NCBI RefSeq assembly: GCF_964355755.1
Contig: NC_092672.1
Span: forward strand, 20,520,501 to 20,584,500
Reading direction: 5' to 3'
Origin: Antedon mediterranea
Lineage: Eukaryota; Echinodermata; Crinoidea; Comatulida; Antedonidae
Length of the DNA: 64,000 bases
Positions 47,641 to 60,772 of this stretch are shown one piece after another. The stretch's first letter is position 1, and each line of letters opens with the position of its first letter. The notes below the pieces were generated by a model, which ran no database searches, was not told the origin of the DNA, and saw nothing but the letters and a program-made list of their open reading frames with translations. A program made the position numbers and the translations under genes.

Positions 47641-50600
47641 GCCAACAACAACATCGGCAAGGGTTCGAGGCCGACTCGCTCCTATTTCTGGTGGTGGAAC
47701 AAGTCTTCTCGGATAAGGACTATAAACCGTAGGTCCAGTGTACACAGTTATAACCTGTGTGTACTTTAAAGAACCCAGTTCATTATTCGAAAAAGAGTAG
47801 TGGGTTACCCCGGTGAACTGGTTCACACAATAGCCCCTGTATCAGGAGGATTAGCACCTACTGTATCTGATAGGACAGTGATTAATTCACTATTGGTAAT
47901 CCTTGGCCACATTGCCTAAAGACATAAAATAAAATAAAATAAATAAAATAATAAATAACCTTTGTAAAATCCTTGAATACGATAAATGGTTGAATCAAGA
48001 CTATTCCACTTATATTTGGGGTAAAACATTATTTTTTTGTTTAAAATAATTGCCAAACTCTGCAATCCTCCAAAAACATAGCAAACCTCATTTAACCAAC
48101 ATAAAAGTGATTGAATCAGTAGTGCACAACTCACTTGGTTTGTCAATTAAAAAAAACAATTTAAATATATTTTTTGTTTAACTAATTATTTTGCCATAAA
48201 GCATTATTGTTTGGTTTAAAAAAATAATTGCTAAACCTTCACTCTTGGATTAAAGGGGACGTAATTACCAGCCCAAACAATGTTACAGTACTGTATAATT
48301 AAAACATTTTATTTTAATTTCTTTAGAATACTAATATATTTAGATATTTTATTTGATAAAAATTGTTGGCAGCCAATAATCCAATTAAAAGACCAAGGAA
48401 TGATACTTCACTTATTAATGTAAGTTTATATCTAATACAATTTGTTTTAGCCGTATTAATTAATAATTGGTTTGTAGTGAACCATTCACTAGCTTACTTA
48501 ACTCTAAACTTAGTAAAAATTCAACAAGAAATCAATATTGTTATTAAAATAAAATAAAGTTGTACTGTATCATCTGCATAAAAAAAGGTTGTCTGGAAGA
48601 TTTACTAATTATTAATTTTAAATAATGATTTCGGTCTGTAAAATAGCTTTAAACCAATCTAAGAAAAATACCATAGCGAAACAACTTGAAAATATCATGG
48701 TTAACAACATCAAAATGTTTTGATAAATCTATAAAAGTACTTCATAAAATTAATTGTTTTCAAATGCAGTATTAACAGAATTAGTGAGTTCAAGAAAAGT
48801 ATGTCAAAAGTGGTATTGTATGCATACATTTTCATTATTTCTTGAAAAAAATTGGTAAAATTAAGATTGGTATAAAACTATCCGTTTTTAAATACAGGAT
48901 TTACTTTTCATATGATTAGGTACAGAACCCATCATGAATGATTAATTAATGGCATGAGATGGCTTATAATAATGGAGAAACCTTTTTCTGAACCTTTACT
49001 AGAATCCAAATTATTAATTATATTAAGCACTTCTGTTTCAAATATAAATGAGAGGCTATATGGGAGGTGGTAATTAAGAGATTAGATCTTTGGTATTTTA
49101 GGAATATAGAATTACAGAGTTTTACAAATTTATGAAAAATAATCACAAAATTCTGGCTAATTAGGTTTGTATCATAAAAATATTCATGTTAAACATGAGG
49201 TGTATTTCTACTTTCTTTACCAGGATTAATTACACAATGTATTACTTCTCATTTGTTATGTTACATTAATTAATCTGATTGAATTTAGTTTCGTAGCATT
49301 TTTTTTTTTTTAATTTAACAGTGCAGTAATAATGTTCATAACAGTTGTATTAAATACATTATGTGTATGACAAAGATGGTGATTTGTTTAGAAGGATTTC
49401 TGAATCATAAACATTACACATTGTACATTGTACCTACCTACTGTAAGTCATTACCAACATAGTATGTTTAAAGATTACTATTTTTAATAATTTTCCTTCA
49501 TTAAATGCTTTTTCTGGATGTCGACAGCCGGCATAAAATGTTGTTGCCTTCATAGCCTTAGCTTTTCGAATCACAATGGATCTTTGCGGCCTATAAATGA
49601 TAATGTGTCTTGGGCATAGATCTTCACCTCAATTTTTCTAGTTCAGTGTACATTTTCAATCGAAATATTATTTAAGCCAAGATCAGTTTTAAATATGTCC
49701 TTTACAAGGTGCATTTGATCTTTTCCTTGATGTCACCAAATCATAGGTTGTAGCTTCTTAAATGCCTTTCAACTCGTAGCAAATTCAGCTTCCATGTAGC
49801 TATTGTATCCTGTTTAGATTTAATGTTTCACACATTCATGTCAAACTATCCGTTGTAGCTTTAAATTTATCCTTAGTTTTACTTTGAAGTTCCATAACAT
49901 TTCTGTTTAGCAATGCTTGTTAGCCTTGCTTTAGTGATGCTCTTTCGTTGTCAATCCTACTATTTATGTCAGCTGCTAAGCTACTCATTTCACCACTCAA
50001 TGCATTCATTCAACATTTTTTTATTCATAGCGTGTTCAGTAGGCTCAGTTTTTATACCTATACTATGAATTCGTGTTTTTCTTGTATTCATAGTTCAAGA
50101 TAAAGCACTATTAATTGGTTATGAATACTCCTAGGCTTATATTCTTAGTAAAATGTAATACTTGCAGAATGATCAACTGTTGGGAATTAAATATTATACA
50201 GAGCATAGTATGTCTTCACTCAGAGATGTCCATAGCACTTTAATTTTACTGTAAATAAGAATTTGAGTTCTCTACACTAAGGTTATTCACATGACAGTAT
50301 GTAATAGTGATATGTAAAAGGAATTTAATAATTAATCATAATCATCAGAAATAGAACAATTTATTTAATTAATTCAAATTGTTCAATATAATTTAAAATA
50401 TTTAATATTCCTGGAGTATTATCACAAATAGATAATCATTTCAATTTGTAGCATTCAAAATACAGTAGGAGGGTTTGTTTATAATTTTATAATTGTATTA
50501 CTTGATGGGTTGGCACCCAAACATTTTTAATTTTTTTTACTCCATCTTTGGTATTTAATTGCATTCTTTGAAAATTACCTTTTTGTCAATGAGCTTGCCT

Positions 50601-51469
50601 GAATCTTCGACTGTCTGGTGTTTTCAATTCTCCTTCTCCTTTTTATTATATATTGTATTTTCATCTTCTTCCCAACTTTTTTATTATTTTTTTTCAGGGA
50701 GCCTAGGCGTAAAGTTTTTCAACTTATATAGGTTTCCTTCTACTCATACTATGTTTTTTATTGGTTATTATTAAGTGTTTATATAATTATTATTTTATGT
50801 ATTTTTAATAATATGTATGGAGAACATTTATTGAATATTTATTGAAAATTGATTAAACAAATCAAATCAAATAAAACAAATCATAATATAATTTTGTGTA
50901 TATGCTAAAAATGCATGTAAACAACTCACATGCTGTATACGAATACCATTGGGCTACTGGTTTAAATTTTGGTTGATATCTAGTAAGACTAATAATACAA
51001 TTAATGTGCATTACTAGAGTAAACTAAGCTAGTGGCATGTTTTGAAATTAAAATGACCATTTTGATTAACTGGCATTACATAAATGAAAGTGAAACTATT
51101 GTTTAATAGTGAGTACAGGTATTCTTTAAACGAATAGAGTTAGCCTAGGCCTCTAGGCTTATAATACATAGCAGACAATATTTTTGTGAATAGAATAAAT
51201 AAATAAAAATACTTTTGTCTTTTTCTAATTGGACATTTGGATTAATCATAAATACAACAGTTCTGACTACATTAGGTGTCCTGTAAAATCAATTCATTTT
51301 TTTTTCTGTGGCTTAGACATTTTTTCATTCATACTTCAAATTTTGTAAGAATTGTCAGGATATCATGTCATGCAACATGTAAATATTGCTGTTTTTGGAC
51401 ATGACATCATAACTCAGGTTTTCATAGCCATACAGCAAAGACTCTCCTAATATTAACCACTAGCAATTA

Positions 51470-51905
51470 TACCCGCCCCAGGGCGGGTTTCAAAATTAGT
51501 TTAAAGCCTTCTCAACACCCGACGCCAGTATCTGTCTATATACTCACCAATCTCCACCCTTCTTCAATACCACCCCATACTCTTTTTTAAAAACAAATTC
51601 TTCCCAGTGATGGACAAATTCAATTCAACGTAAGCTTCAAATTGAGAGGAGTATACATAGCTATGATGGGTCTAATAATGGTTGAAGTACGTTGTAAATT
51701 GTGTAAATGAATAGGTGTCATATTGGCTGATAATTAAAATATCTAATTTAGATACTGCGGGGCCCCAGCCTTCTTTCTCCTCTCACCACCCCAGCCACAA
51801 TCAACAAACCTTAACTCCTCCCCTGGACAGTTCAAATATAGTACTTTTCCTAGTACAATTCCAAGCATATAGGCTACTTCATCATGGAGGGCGACATTTA
51901 AGTTT
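51470..51905 (+). repeat. GGGCGGG-start dispersed repeat, truncated copy
   Basis: It opens with the palindrome CCCGCCCCAGGGCGGG (51473-51488) and shares the middle part with 32430-32600. The 3' half is missing. It lies in the part of block A copy 2 that copy 1 lacks. Confidence 0.55.
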
Positions 51906-53171
51906 ATCTAAATTGTGTGCACAATAAAAAGAAGTTTGCTATTCATTTTGTATAACAAACACATGGAATATTTTAAAACACATTTTGTTTTTATTGTTCA
52001 CTAATCGTTGTATACTTTATTGTTTTATAGCATTGCTATGTTTTAATATTGTTGGTGTTCCACTTTAGTGCTTGTTGACAATTAGGCTTAAATATAGCTG
52101 TTACTGTGTGCAAAACAATATCAGTTTTTTTGTAGCAACAGTGTACAGTTATATGCTCTAATTTAAAATATAATCTTTAATGTGTATTATTATCAATACA
52201 TATTGCTATATATACGTTATGTTTTTTCACGCTATGGTCATAAATTTCCATTTGAAATACTTTATAAAACATTTACAATAGTGCCTTGACCATTATTTAA
52301 TTAATATTATTTTTTTAAACAGTATTTAATCAAAAGGTGTATTGTCCCAAAATCATGAAAAATGAAGATTAATTAAATCAGATTTTGAATATGTTTTGTA
52401 GGGTTTTAATAAAGTAACTGTAATCACTTCCGTAGAAAAAAAAAATGTTTTCATGGTTAAATTCAACCAAAAACCCATTGGCTGGAAGCCAATTTGAACA
52501 TTTTTTCATAAAAATATTTAATTTAAAATTTTTTCAGGTATATACATTTTTTTGGATCAAATTTTTGGTCTAAATGGCACTTTCAACAAAAATTTTAAAA
52601 GTGCAATTTTCACAAATTTGTTTTTTAGACAAGTCACATAAAAATGCCCCCATGATCCCTGTGTATTATAATGATCAAAGATGCTAGTTGTACTGAATAT
52701 TTTAGTAATGGCATGTTTTATTCATCATTTTTAGTAATGCATTTTGCCATACTCTCTTTTATTGTCAACACACTACCAACTCCGTCCACCACCTCCTCAT
52801 CATTAAATAGTGAAGAGCAATGATATTAAAGGATGTAATATAGACCCATATTAGACCCATTTTTAGTTTGTGCTTATTTTTTCCATAATACAATACAAGG
52901 GCCTATACATTTTATATTACACAGTGCCCTCACTCATCATTTATTTCTTTTTTTGTTCACACTTTTAGTACCAGTGTACTGTTCAATAAAGGCCAACAAA
53001 TCTGTAAAAAATTTAAGTAAATTTAATTTTTAGACCTTTTTTACGAAACACATTTTAATTGAAATAGCATTTAAAATAAAAGAAAAACAATTACCAGCAT
53101 TAAACTAGAAGATGATTTCATTTCATTATTCGGTCTATTTCAGTATATGCATTAAAAAGCCCTGAAGTTGG

Positions 53172-53228
53172 GGAGACCAGGGTCAACCTACAGTAATTAG
53201 TGAACTTAATCACTGAGCTATACGGTAA
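53172..53228 (-). mobile_element. tRNA-derived SINE head, block A copy 2
   Basis: This is the paralogue of the 5455-5513 relic, with the same A-box-like core and a 3-nt insertion. Confidence 0.42.
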
Positions 53229-53255
53229 TATTTGTTGTCTTAGTCTAATTTGGCA

Positions 53256-53372
53256 TTTTTAGTCATGTGCAAATGAGACTCTATAGCTCACTATGTCGGT
53301 CGGTAGGTCGGTCGGTAAACACTAACTCAAATTTGCGCATGTGACTGCAGCCATGTATATGGCCTTGTTAAT
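53256..53372 (+). mobile_element. Short GTCGCGTG-family element, block A copy 2
   Basis: This is the paralogue of 5539-5655; the start has changed to AGTCATGTGCAAATGAGACT and the GGTC run is shorter. Confidence 0.6.
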
Positions 53373-53448
53373 CATCTATTTAAATAATAATAAATACAAC
53401 ATAGTATAAAACTGACTCCAAATAACGAGAGGCAAGCCATGATTCAAC

Positions 53449-53476
53449 GTTTCGATCTTTATTTTATCATCATCAG
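53449..53476 (-). ncRNA. Hammerhead-like motif, third example
   Basis: On the minus strand, CTGATGA is followed by T, a weak 3-bp stem GAT/ATC and GAAAC. It lies at the left end of a 200-bp tract that is missing from block A copy 1. The stem is too short to be convincing by itself. Confidence 0.2.
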
Positions 53477-54064
53477 GAATGATTACAAAATGTAAGCATT
53501 ATTATTATTATGGAATGTTTTATTAAATAGGTAACAGCAGTGAGCACCAGTGCTGTGCACAGTCTGTAGTATAATTAAAATGATTCCATCTTCTATCATT
53601 GTTATATTTATTCATCTTCTTCTTCATTATAAGACAATAACAAACAAACTCGTTTAAATATAAATCTACACACTGTAATGTTGGTGTTGCTACAGTTTTC
53701 ATATTTTAGAACAATGACAGATTATCAATGCTTACTTTATAGCATTCATTCAAGTATAAGCAATAATGTCAACAGTATACTATTTGAAAATCACAATATA
53801 AAAAGATCAACTTTAATCATTTTGTAAAGCTTAATATTTGTTTATACATTATTTTAAATTCAAACTGTTATTTATCCACAAAATATCAAAGATTAAAAAT
53901 AAACTTGTTTCAAAAATGAAAAAAAATTTAAAACAGTGATCGTGCCTTTAGTTGCACGGTCATTAAGTGACACTATTTTAACTAAAATAACTAACTTAAA
54001 TTTAAAGTTTAGTTAGCAAAGTTCAAAAAGATGAATTAAAACACCTAATAAAAACCTTAAAAAG

Positions 54065-54147
54065 AGGCTACGAGGATGCTTGTTTTTCTTGTCTTACCAT
54101 TATTGAATAAATGTTATTGAATTGAAATTAAATTGAATTGAATTCAC
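54065..54147 (+). mobile_element. LINE-type 3' tail (AATTG)n, block A copy 2
   Basis: This is the paralogue of 6150-6235, with the same AATAAATG signal and AATTG tail. Confidence 0.5.
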
Positions 54148-55753
54148 AGCCTACACATACTATATAAAAAGACAAAATATGATGTTTTAATTAAGTTTGA
54201 CTAAAAATGAAAAACTACAATGTGTATTCCCTTTGCGTACTGATCAGCCATTTTTTATTGTTGCAAGGTTTCAAAATGATGCAATGAACTTTACTCCGTC
54301 CATTGGATTGAATGTTAAATCAACCAAATATAAGTCCTGATAATGAACAGAACAGAGTATGCTCAGTATACTGTACATAAGCATGTGCAGATTAATATTT
54401 TGTGTAGATTACCGTATCCTTTCATCTACCGTCCCCCTTCGTCTACCGTCCTGTCATAAAGTCACTAGTAGGTTTTATTGTAAATTAACAGCAACAGCTA
54501 ATATTAAATAGTAGTACTAATCATTGTCAGTATTTTCATTTTATTGTTAATTAATAGTCAACAGATACCTCTTAGAATCAGTCAGTCATACATTCTACTC
54601 ATCCACGCTTTAACAAAAATTTGGGACTTTTAAACTGTTTTTCTTTGCATCATATATATTCATTTATGAGTGACAATTTTATACTTATAGTTTCATTCTA
54701 CTGTAAAACAATAATACTCTCATTGTCATTACATTCAGCCTCTTACATTAACATTCAAATTAATTCAGAATAAATACATTTGAATGATGAAGCCTAAAAA
54801 AACCAGAATAACTAAAATACAAATAAATTGGTATATTTCTATACTATTGTACCTTATAACACAAGAATCTCCTGTTCGTTCGAAGCGCGTAACAATTTCG
54901 AAAGGCATTGTGAGATAGAATAGAGCTAATGGGCGCCCTCATCTAATTAAAAAGTCAAAATCATAGAGGGAATCTGCTAATACTATAGGAGGGATAGAGT
55001 AATTGACTGAGCCCTCTATAGGAATTAATAGTTTTGACTTCCTAGTTTGGAGGGGGCGCTGCTCCATGCTGTGAAATGGCATCGCCCAGTTTGACCTTTT
55101 AACCCTGTACTTCCGATACTGTATTTTGAATGCAAATTGAAGAACAGGAGATTCTTGTGTTATCAGTTCTTTGCTTTGATGGAGATGATGATACATAAAA
55201 CTGTTATAAAGCCTATCAAACATACAGTAGTAAGTCAACCAGAAATAAAACTTGGTTTACTAAAGCTTTGATTGTCAACACAATGTAGGCGCTGCGCAAG
55301 TGCGTTGACCAATAACAAGCAACAGTTCGGATAATCCATAACATTGTGATTGGTCAATTTGCTTGATTTAATTCACACAAAAATTGGATAGACTACAGAC
55401 AAATGGACAGACTAAATGTTGGGACAAACAAACTTATTACATGCAATTATTACTCAGTAATCACCTCTGTAGTCCCATGGGTTTTCTTTTAAATAGTTAT
55501 TGATTACAGTGCCTTAAAATATTCTTTAAATAATAATTGTGTAAATGAATTTGACCAGAACCTTTACCATGCCAACCCATATCAATACTTTGAGTTACAA
55601 TTGTAGATAATATATTGATATTCATTTGTAGCTATACACTAGGCTTCATTATCTTAAGATTATTAGAGTATGCGTAACAGCAGTTGACCATATGCACTGT
55701 TTATATTTTGTGTGGTGAAACGAGTACAGGGGTAGGCCTATAGCTACAGCACT

Positions 55754-55932
55754 ATCTATAAATTATGGTTAATTCTGACATAGGCGAGCACAATGCAAAA
55801 ACTTCGGTACAAATCTCCGCCTTGGATACCTACCTTATCTATCTGAGAGGTACCGCGAAACGTAGATTTGATAACATTAGTGTTCACAGCGACGCTATTG
55901 TTCCATATTTCTATCTTAGGAAGATGTTATAA
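55754..55932 (+). repeat. Dispersed repeat D, copy 2
   Basis: This matches 28055-28234 and stops exactly where similarity to block A copy 1 resumes (about 55933), so its presence or loss marks a rearrangement in block A. Confidence 0.8.
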
Positions 55933-58503
55933 TGTTAGAATGGTCATATCAGTAGTATTTTGATTATTTATACTACTATAACAATATATGTTCACATTTT
56001 GTAGTAATACACTACCAACATGTATAGATAGTATTTACAATACCCATCTGAATAATTATACTACACCTTAATCTGAATACCTTATCCAACCTGAATACAG
56101 CATTTATACAGCGAATACTGTTTTGTAGTTTCATTCCATAAAACCATAATTTAACATCAAATAAATAGTCATAAAATTAAAATTAAATCTTCTTTATTTT
56201 AATAGATTCATCCCTTTGTTTTCTTTTGAAAAAGATTTTAATACACCAAAAAAAAAATAAAAAAATAAAAAAATAAACATCTACCCTGTATGTGATGATA
56301 CACATGGGGTCAAATCATTTTTCTATTCGACCTATTCGCTAGGACAGAATAATCTGGATTTTTTTTTTTACATTAATCCAAGTTAATCAACTACCACACT
56401 TTATTTCAAAAGATAACATTTTTTAGCATAATTATTTTTTTTGTAAAATGGCTGCATAATTAGTTATCCACACCTTGGCGGATAACTCCTTGTGATTGTA
56501 TAAAATGATCATCAACTTTTTTTATCTGTATTATTCTTCTTTCATTCCACATTTCATAACTTTGTAAAGTTGTGCACCTACTATTTTTTAAAAACGTCAG
56601 AGTTGCGCAACATGACTTTTGCCCGATTTTATGAATTTAAATGATTGATCATAGATCAAAAAACCAAACGTCATTTTGTATTGACACTTTTTTAATTTAA
56701 GTCATATCAAGAGTCAACTTTCTATGGATTAAAAATGGCATGTTTCACAAAGTTACGCGCACAAGATTTCTTACAACCAACACCTGCACTTGCTGTAACT
56801 TAATGCGTATTCTCAGTTTGTGAACTTAATTCTCTTGAATTTTTCATTATTTAAGGCTTAAAAGAATTGAAAAGTCAATAACCATATCAACTTTTATTTT
56901 AATGACTTAGTGATTTTGATTTTAAATGCATTATGGCTACTCATACATGCTGATTGCCTTCTTAACCCTATTTCACATTGACTATTCTTTTTATTGTACA
57001 AGTTACTAAATGTTTTAGTTTACTTAATTCACTTCCCACAACCTTAATCAATAATCACCTTTACACATTTCAATATAAATTTACCTCCTGGTTCATCTTG
57101 TTTTTCATCACTGTTTTATGTATGTTTACGTTTTTTCCCCTTGTACTCTATACGCACAAACATACTTTACCTATTATATTATTCTTAATGTATATATAGT
57201 ATAAGCCCTTAGAGTAATTTATAATTCTTCCGTAAGCTTCCTAATTACATGTAAAAATAATAAAAGCGTCACATTTTGTATCTTATTTGTTTTGTGTATT
57301 TCAGTTATTTTTTTGTACTGTACGGTAATTATTAATTTAAATAATAATATTTATTATTTGCATATCTACGGACGTACCATCATTTTCAAAATTCTTTTCA
57401 ATTTAATATGTTCTATCAATACTTTTGAATTCATAAATAAAGTGTATTTGCTTTTTGAACTTCAGATTAAGGACGATACCTAAAACTTACAAGTGTATTT
57501 AAAATATACAGTAGTGCAAAATATTCTGTATTTATTTTTGTTACAATGAAAGTTACTGACCGCAAACATTCATGCATAGCCTACTTATAATAAGCATTTA
57601 GCCTACCAGACGTATATGTTGAACTTTCTTTCAATCCTTTGTATATCAATGGATTAAAACATAGAAAATGAGACTTCAATTGCAACTCTTGCATATAAGT
57701 TTAACTACGTCAACGTCGGTGAGGTTGAAATCTGTTTGTCAGTGGGTCTCACACCCAGCAAAGACGGGTACAGGTGCTAGTAATTTATATGATCAGATCA
57801 TTTGATATCTGCTGCTTTAAAGTACAGTTTGATTTAATGTGATCACATCATTTCCCTATTATCATTTGATTTATAATTTTAGATGTAATTTTGTTGTTGT
57901 CGTCGTTGTGGTTTATGTTTGTGAAACTAAACAAGATGAACGGATTAAAGAATAAAACATCTTACAATGTTTCTATATTGTGTAGTGAAGATAAACTCCT
58001 TTCAGTTCAATATTATAGAAACTATTTTTATCAAGAAAGAGACCATGCCCCGCTTTAAATAGAGATGCGGTTATGTTGGGGAAAGAGAAAGAACTTTCCA
58101 TAATGTATGAAGCTCATCTGAAAACACTGTTTTCATCAAGGTCAAATATGCATAAGTTAGAACTCAGAATTAGAATGCTCAGGATATTAATGAGTATCAC
58201 TGAAATATTTATTAATAAATACAAATGTTGTTGAATTGTGTTATCCTAATGTCTACTACCAACCTTCATTTAAAATCAATTATTTTTTTAGGTAGATCAA
58301 GATCAAATATAGTTCTGACTTGTTAATGGTCACATGACAGTATAGTTTATTGGACTTGCCAGTGATAATGACAAAATATATATTATTTTGGTCTACTATT
58401 ACAGTAACACTTTTTATCAATTAATGATACTGTATAACATATCAGTGCAACCTCCAATATTGTATTTTAAAAAATCAACAAAAATATATATATATTGTTT
58501 TTT

Positions 58504-59155
58504 AGTCGCGTGGAAGCGACTCTATAGTTCACTATGTCGGTCGGTCGGTCTGTCTGTCTGTCTGTTGGTCTGTCTGTCTGTCTGTCGGTCCGGTATCACT
58601 ATGCGTTTTATCGCTTTATGACCTTATCTTGATATCAGTTTAATCTAGCTAAATCAATTTTTCACAGAATATTCCTTATGGCCAGGAATCGATGTGGTTA
58701 TGATTTCACGGTGCGCAATAAAAAATTACGCGGTCTACGCACGATTTAACGAAATCACGTTTGTAATCATATCTTAACAACCATGAATCACAATTAAATA
58801 AAATTTGGTACTCATAAATTTCAGGGCATAAATCATCATATGGCAATACAATTACGTGCGTTTACAAAATTGCCATGAGTGCGCAGATTTTTGCGCGCGC
58901 ACTGCGCGTTAAATGTTATTGCGCACTCTTTTTGCCCGATTTCTGTTTTCTTGACTTACTTTTCAACTCGAAATTACGTTATACGAGCACGTCAAAAGTG
59001 ACAGGCTACGCACGTGTAAATTAAAAAAATATAAATGTTTTTAAACATTTCAACATTTTTAAACATGTTCAGTAATTTCGGTCAGTATAGTTCACTATGT
59101 CGGTCGGTCTGTTTGTCTGTCGGTCCGGTATCACTATGCATTGTAGCACGCGACT
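58504..59155 (+). mobile_element. GTCGCGTG-family element, tandem copy 1
   Basis: It starts AGTCGCGTGGAAGCGACTCT and closes with CACGCGACT, so the 9-bp ends are inverted. CTATAGTTCACTATGTCGGT followed by GTCGG/GTCTG tetramer runs occurs near both ends. The interior has CpG-rich words such as GCGCGCACTGCGCG. The 77-residue frame here is a by-product of the tetramers. Confidence 0.7.
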
Positions 59156-59464
59156 TAATGGCTGTTGGCCTTGTTTTATAGCTTTTTAAAATTCCTCGAG
59201 TCTCTATTTACAAAATGTGTGTACAAAAGAATAGAGATTTTACTGTGTAATTTGAGCTATCACTGATAAGAAAGTGCTTATTTTCAACAAGCTCGTGTAA
59301 CACAAATAACATCCAAAAATTTATGAAACATAGAGGAAACTATAGATCGATAATGTCGAATGTTGGAATGTATGATCAATAGAAATGTTTTTCCCTAAAT
59401 GTTTTTTCTTAATGTGGACACACGAATCGTTCAATCCAGGCTCTTAGTCTTATGCTACGTTTTT

Positions 59465-60249
59465 AGTCGCGTGGAAGCGACTCTATAGTTCACTAAGTCG
59501 GTCGGTCGGTCTGTCTGTCTGTCTGTCGGTCTGTCTGTCGGTCTGTCTGTCTGTCTGTCGGTCCGGTATCACTATGCGTTTTATCGCTTTATGACCTTAT
59601 CTTGATATCAGTTTAATCTAGCTAAGTCAATTTTTCACAGAATATTCCTTATGGCCAGGAATCGATGTGGTTATGTTTTCACGGTGCGCAATAAAAAATT
59701 ACGCGGTCTACGCACGATTTAACGAAATCACGTTTGTAATCATATCTTAACAACCATGAATCACAATTAAATAAAATTTGGTACTCATAAATTTCAGGGC
59801 ATAAATCATCATATGGCAATACAATTACGTGCGTAGCGCATGTAACGCATGCGTACGCGCGCTTAAAATTTTCAAAATTTATTTTCGATGAAATAAGAGT
59901 ACGTTTCAGGCAATTTTAAGCGTTTACAAAATTGCCATGAGTGCGCAGATTTTTGCGCGCGCACTGCGCGTTAAATGTTAATGCGCACACTTTTTGCCCG
60001 ATTTCTGTTTTCTTGACTTAATTTTCAACTCGAAATTACGTTATACGAGCACGTCAAATGTGACAGGCTACGCACGTGTAAATTAAAAAAATATAAATGT
60101 TTTTAAACATTTCAACATTTTTAAACATGTTCAGTAATTTTGGTCAGTATAGTTCACTATGTCGGTCGGTCCGTCTGTCTGTCGGTCTGTCTGTCTGTCG
60201 GTCTGTTTGTCTGTCGGTCCGGTATCACTATGCATTGTAGCACGTGACT
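59465..60249 (+). mobile_element. GTCGCGTG-family element, tandem copy 2
   Basis: This is a second copy, 300 bp downstream of the first and in the same orientation. The right end is CACGTGACT (one change). It has an extra stretch of about 95 bp near 59834-59930 and longer GTCTG/GTCGG runs. Otherwise it is nearly identical over most of its length. Confidence 0.7.
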
Positions 60250-60661
60250 TAATGGCTGTTGGCCTTGTTTATATTGGAACTGAGAAAGGCATATATTCCT
60301 GATCTAAAATTATTTTCACTTTGGGATATTTTTGTAAATTACAACTTTCATAAAAAAATATCATTAAAAAAAAGACAACATTGTATGTCTGAACATAGTA
60401 TAAATATGCACATGGTATAAATATATAATTTGTAAAATGTGTCAGAGGTCGTACATTTACAAAATAAAAAGAAAAAAAGGAATTTACATATTTATTTTTA
60501 TACAGAGGTATAAAGTGAGTGGCACTAGCCTTAGTCAGTGTAACTCTCTTTTTTTCTGCTATAAATGAGTTAGGAATAAAATTGTCATGTGACAGAATAC
60601 CAATGTAACATTTTTTCTTTAATCAGTATTTTAAAACCTGATGATTATGACCTCTTTCCAG

Positions 60662-60772
60662 GCTGGAAACACTCCACTACATGCACATCTGGCTCGTAGA
60701 TATAAGGATCCTACATTAGAAATGGTGACCTGTCTCATAAATAAGGGGGCATCGGTGACATCACAAAATAAG
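60662..60772 (+). CDS. Ankyrin-repeat exon 4, 37-residue repeat with insertion
   Basis: This exon is 111 nt, phase 0 at both ends, with acceptor CTTTCCAG and donor GTAATA. It encodes 37 residues starting AGNTPLHAHLARRYKDPT and ending INKGASVTSQNK. It is an ankyrin repeat with about four extra residues between the two helices (the RRYKDPTLEM stretch), where the other exons have xGH. Insertions at this point are a known variation of the family. The exon joins in frame to the exon at 63242, giving the junction QNK-EGKTP, which fits the ankyrin spacing well. Confidence 0.87.

Larger units (their letters stand above)
47129..57189 (+). repeat. Segmental duplication block A, copy 2
   Basis: This is the direct paralogue of 1616-9611, lying in intron 3 of the ankyrin gene. 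Copy-2-specific parts are 47633-47955, about 3 kb at 49410-52440 (which includes the GGGCGGG repeat at 51470-51905), 53454-53653 and 55455-55935. The shared right end is the tract ending TATTATATTATTCTTAAT. Confidence 0.85.
39812..60661 (+). other. Intron 3 of the ankyrin-repeat gene
   Basis: This 20.8-kb intron contains tracts related to block A (40.2-41.1 kb), the CpG-rich island, the TA-flanked MITE, the antisense BEN gene, the DIRS-like fragment, block A copy 2 and the GTCGCGTG tandem. 57.2-58.5 kb shows nothing identifiable. Confidence 0.65.

Noticed and set aside
58540-58590. CRISPR-like array from spaced GTCTG/GTCGG repeats
   Set aside because: The units are 4 bp microsatellite repeats without spacers, in a eukaryotic intron.
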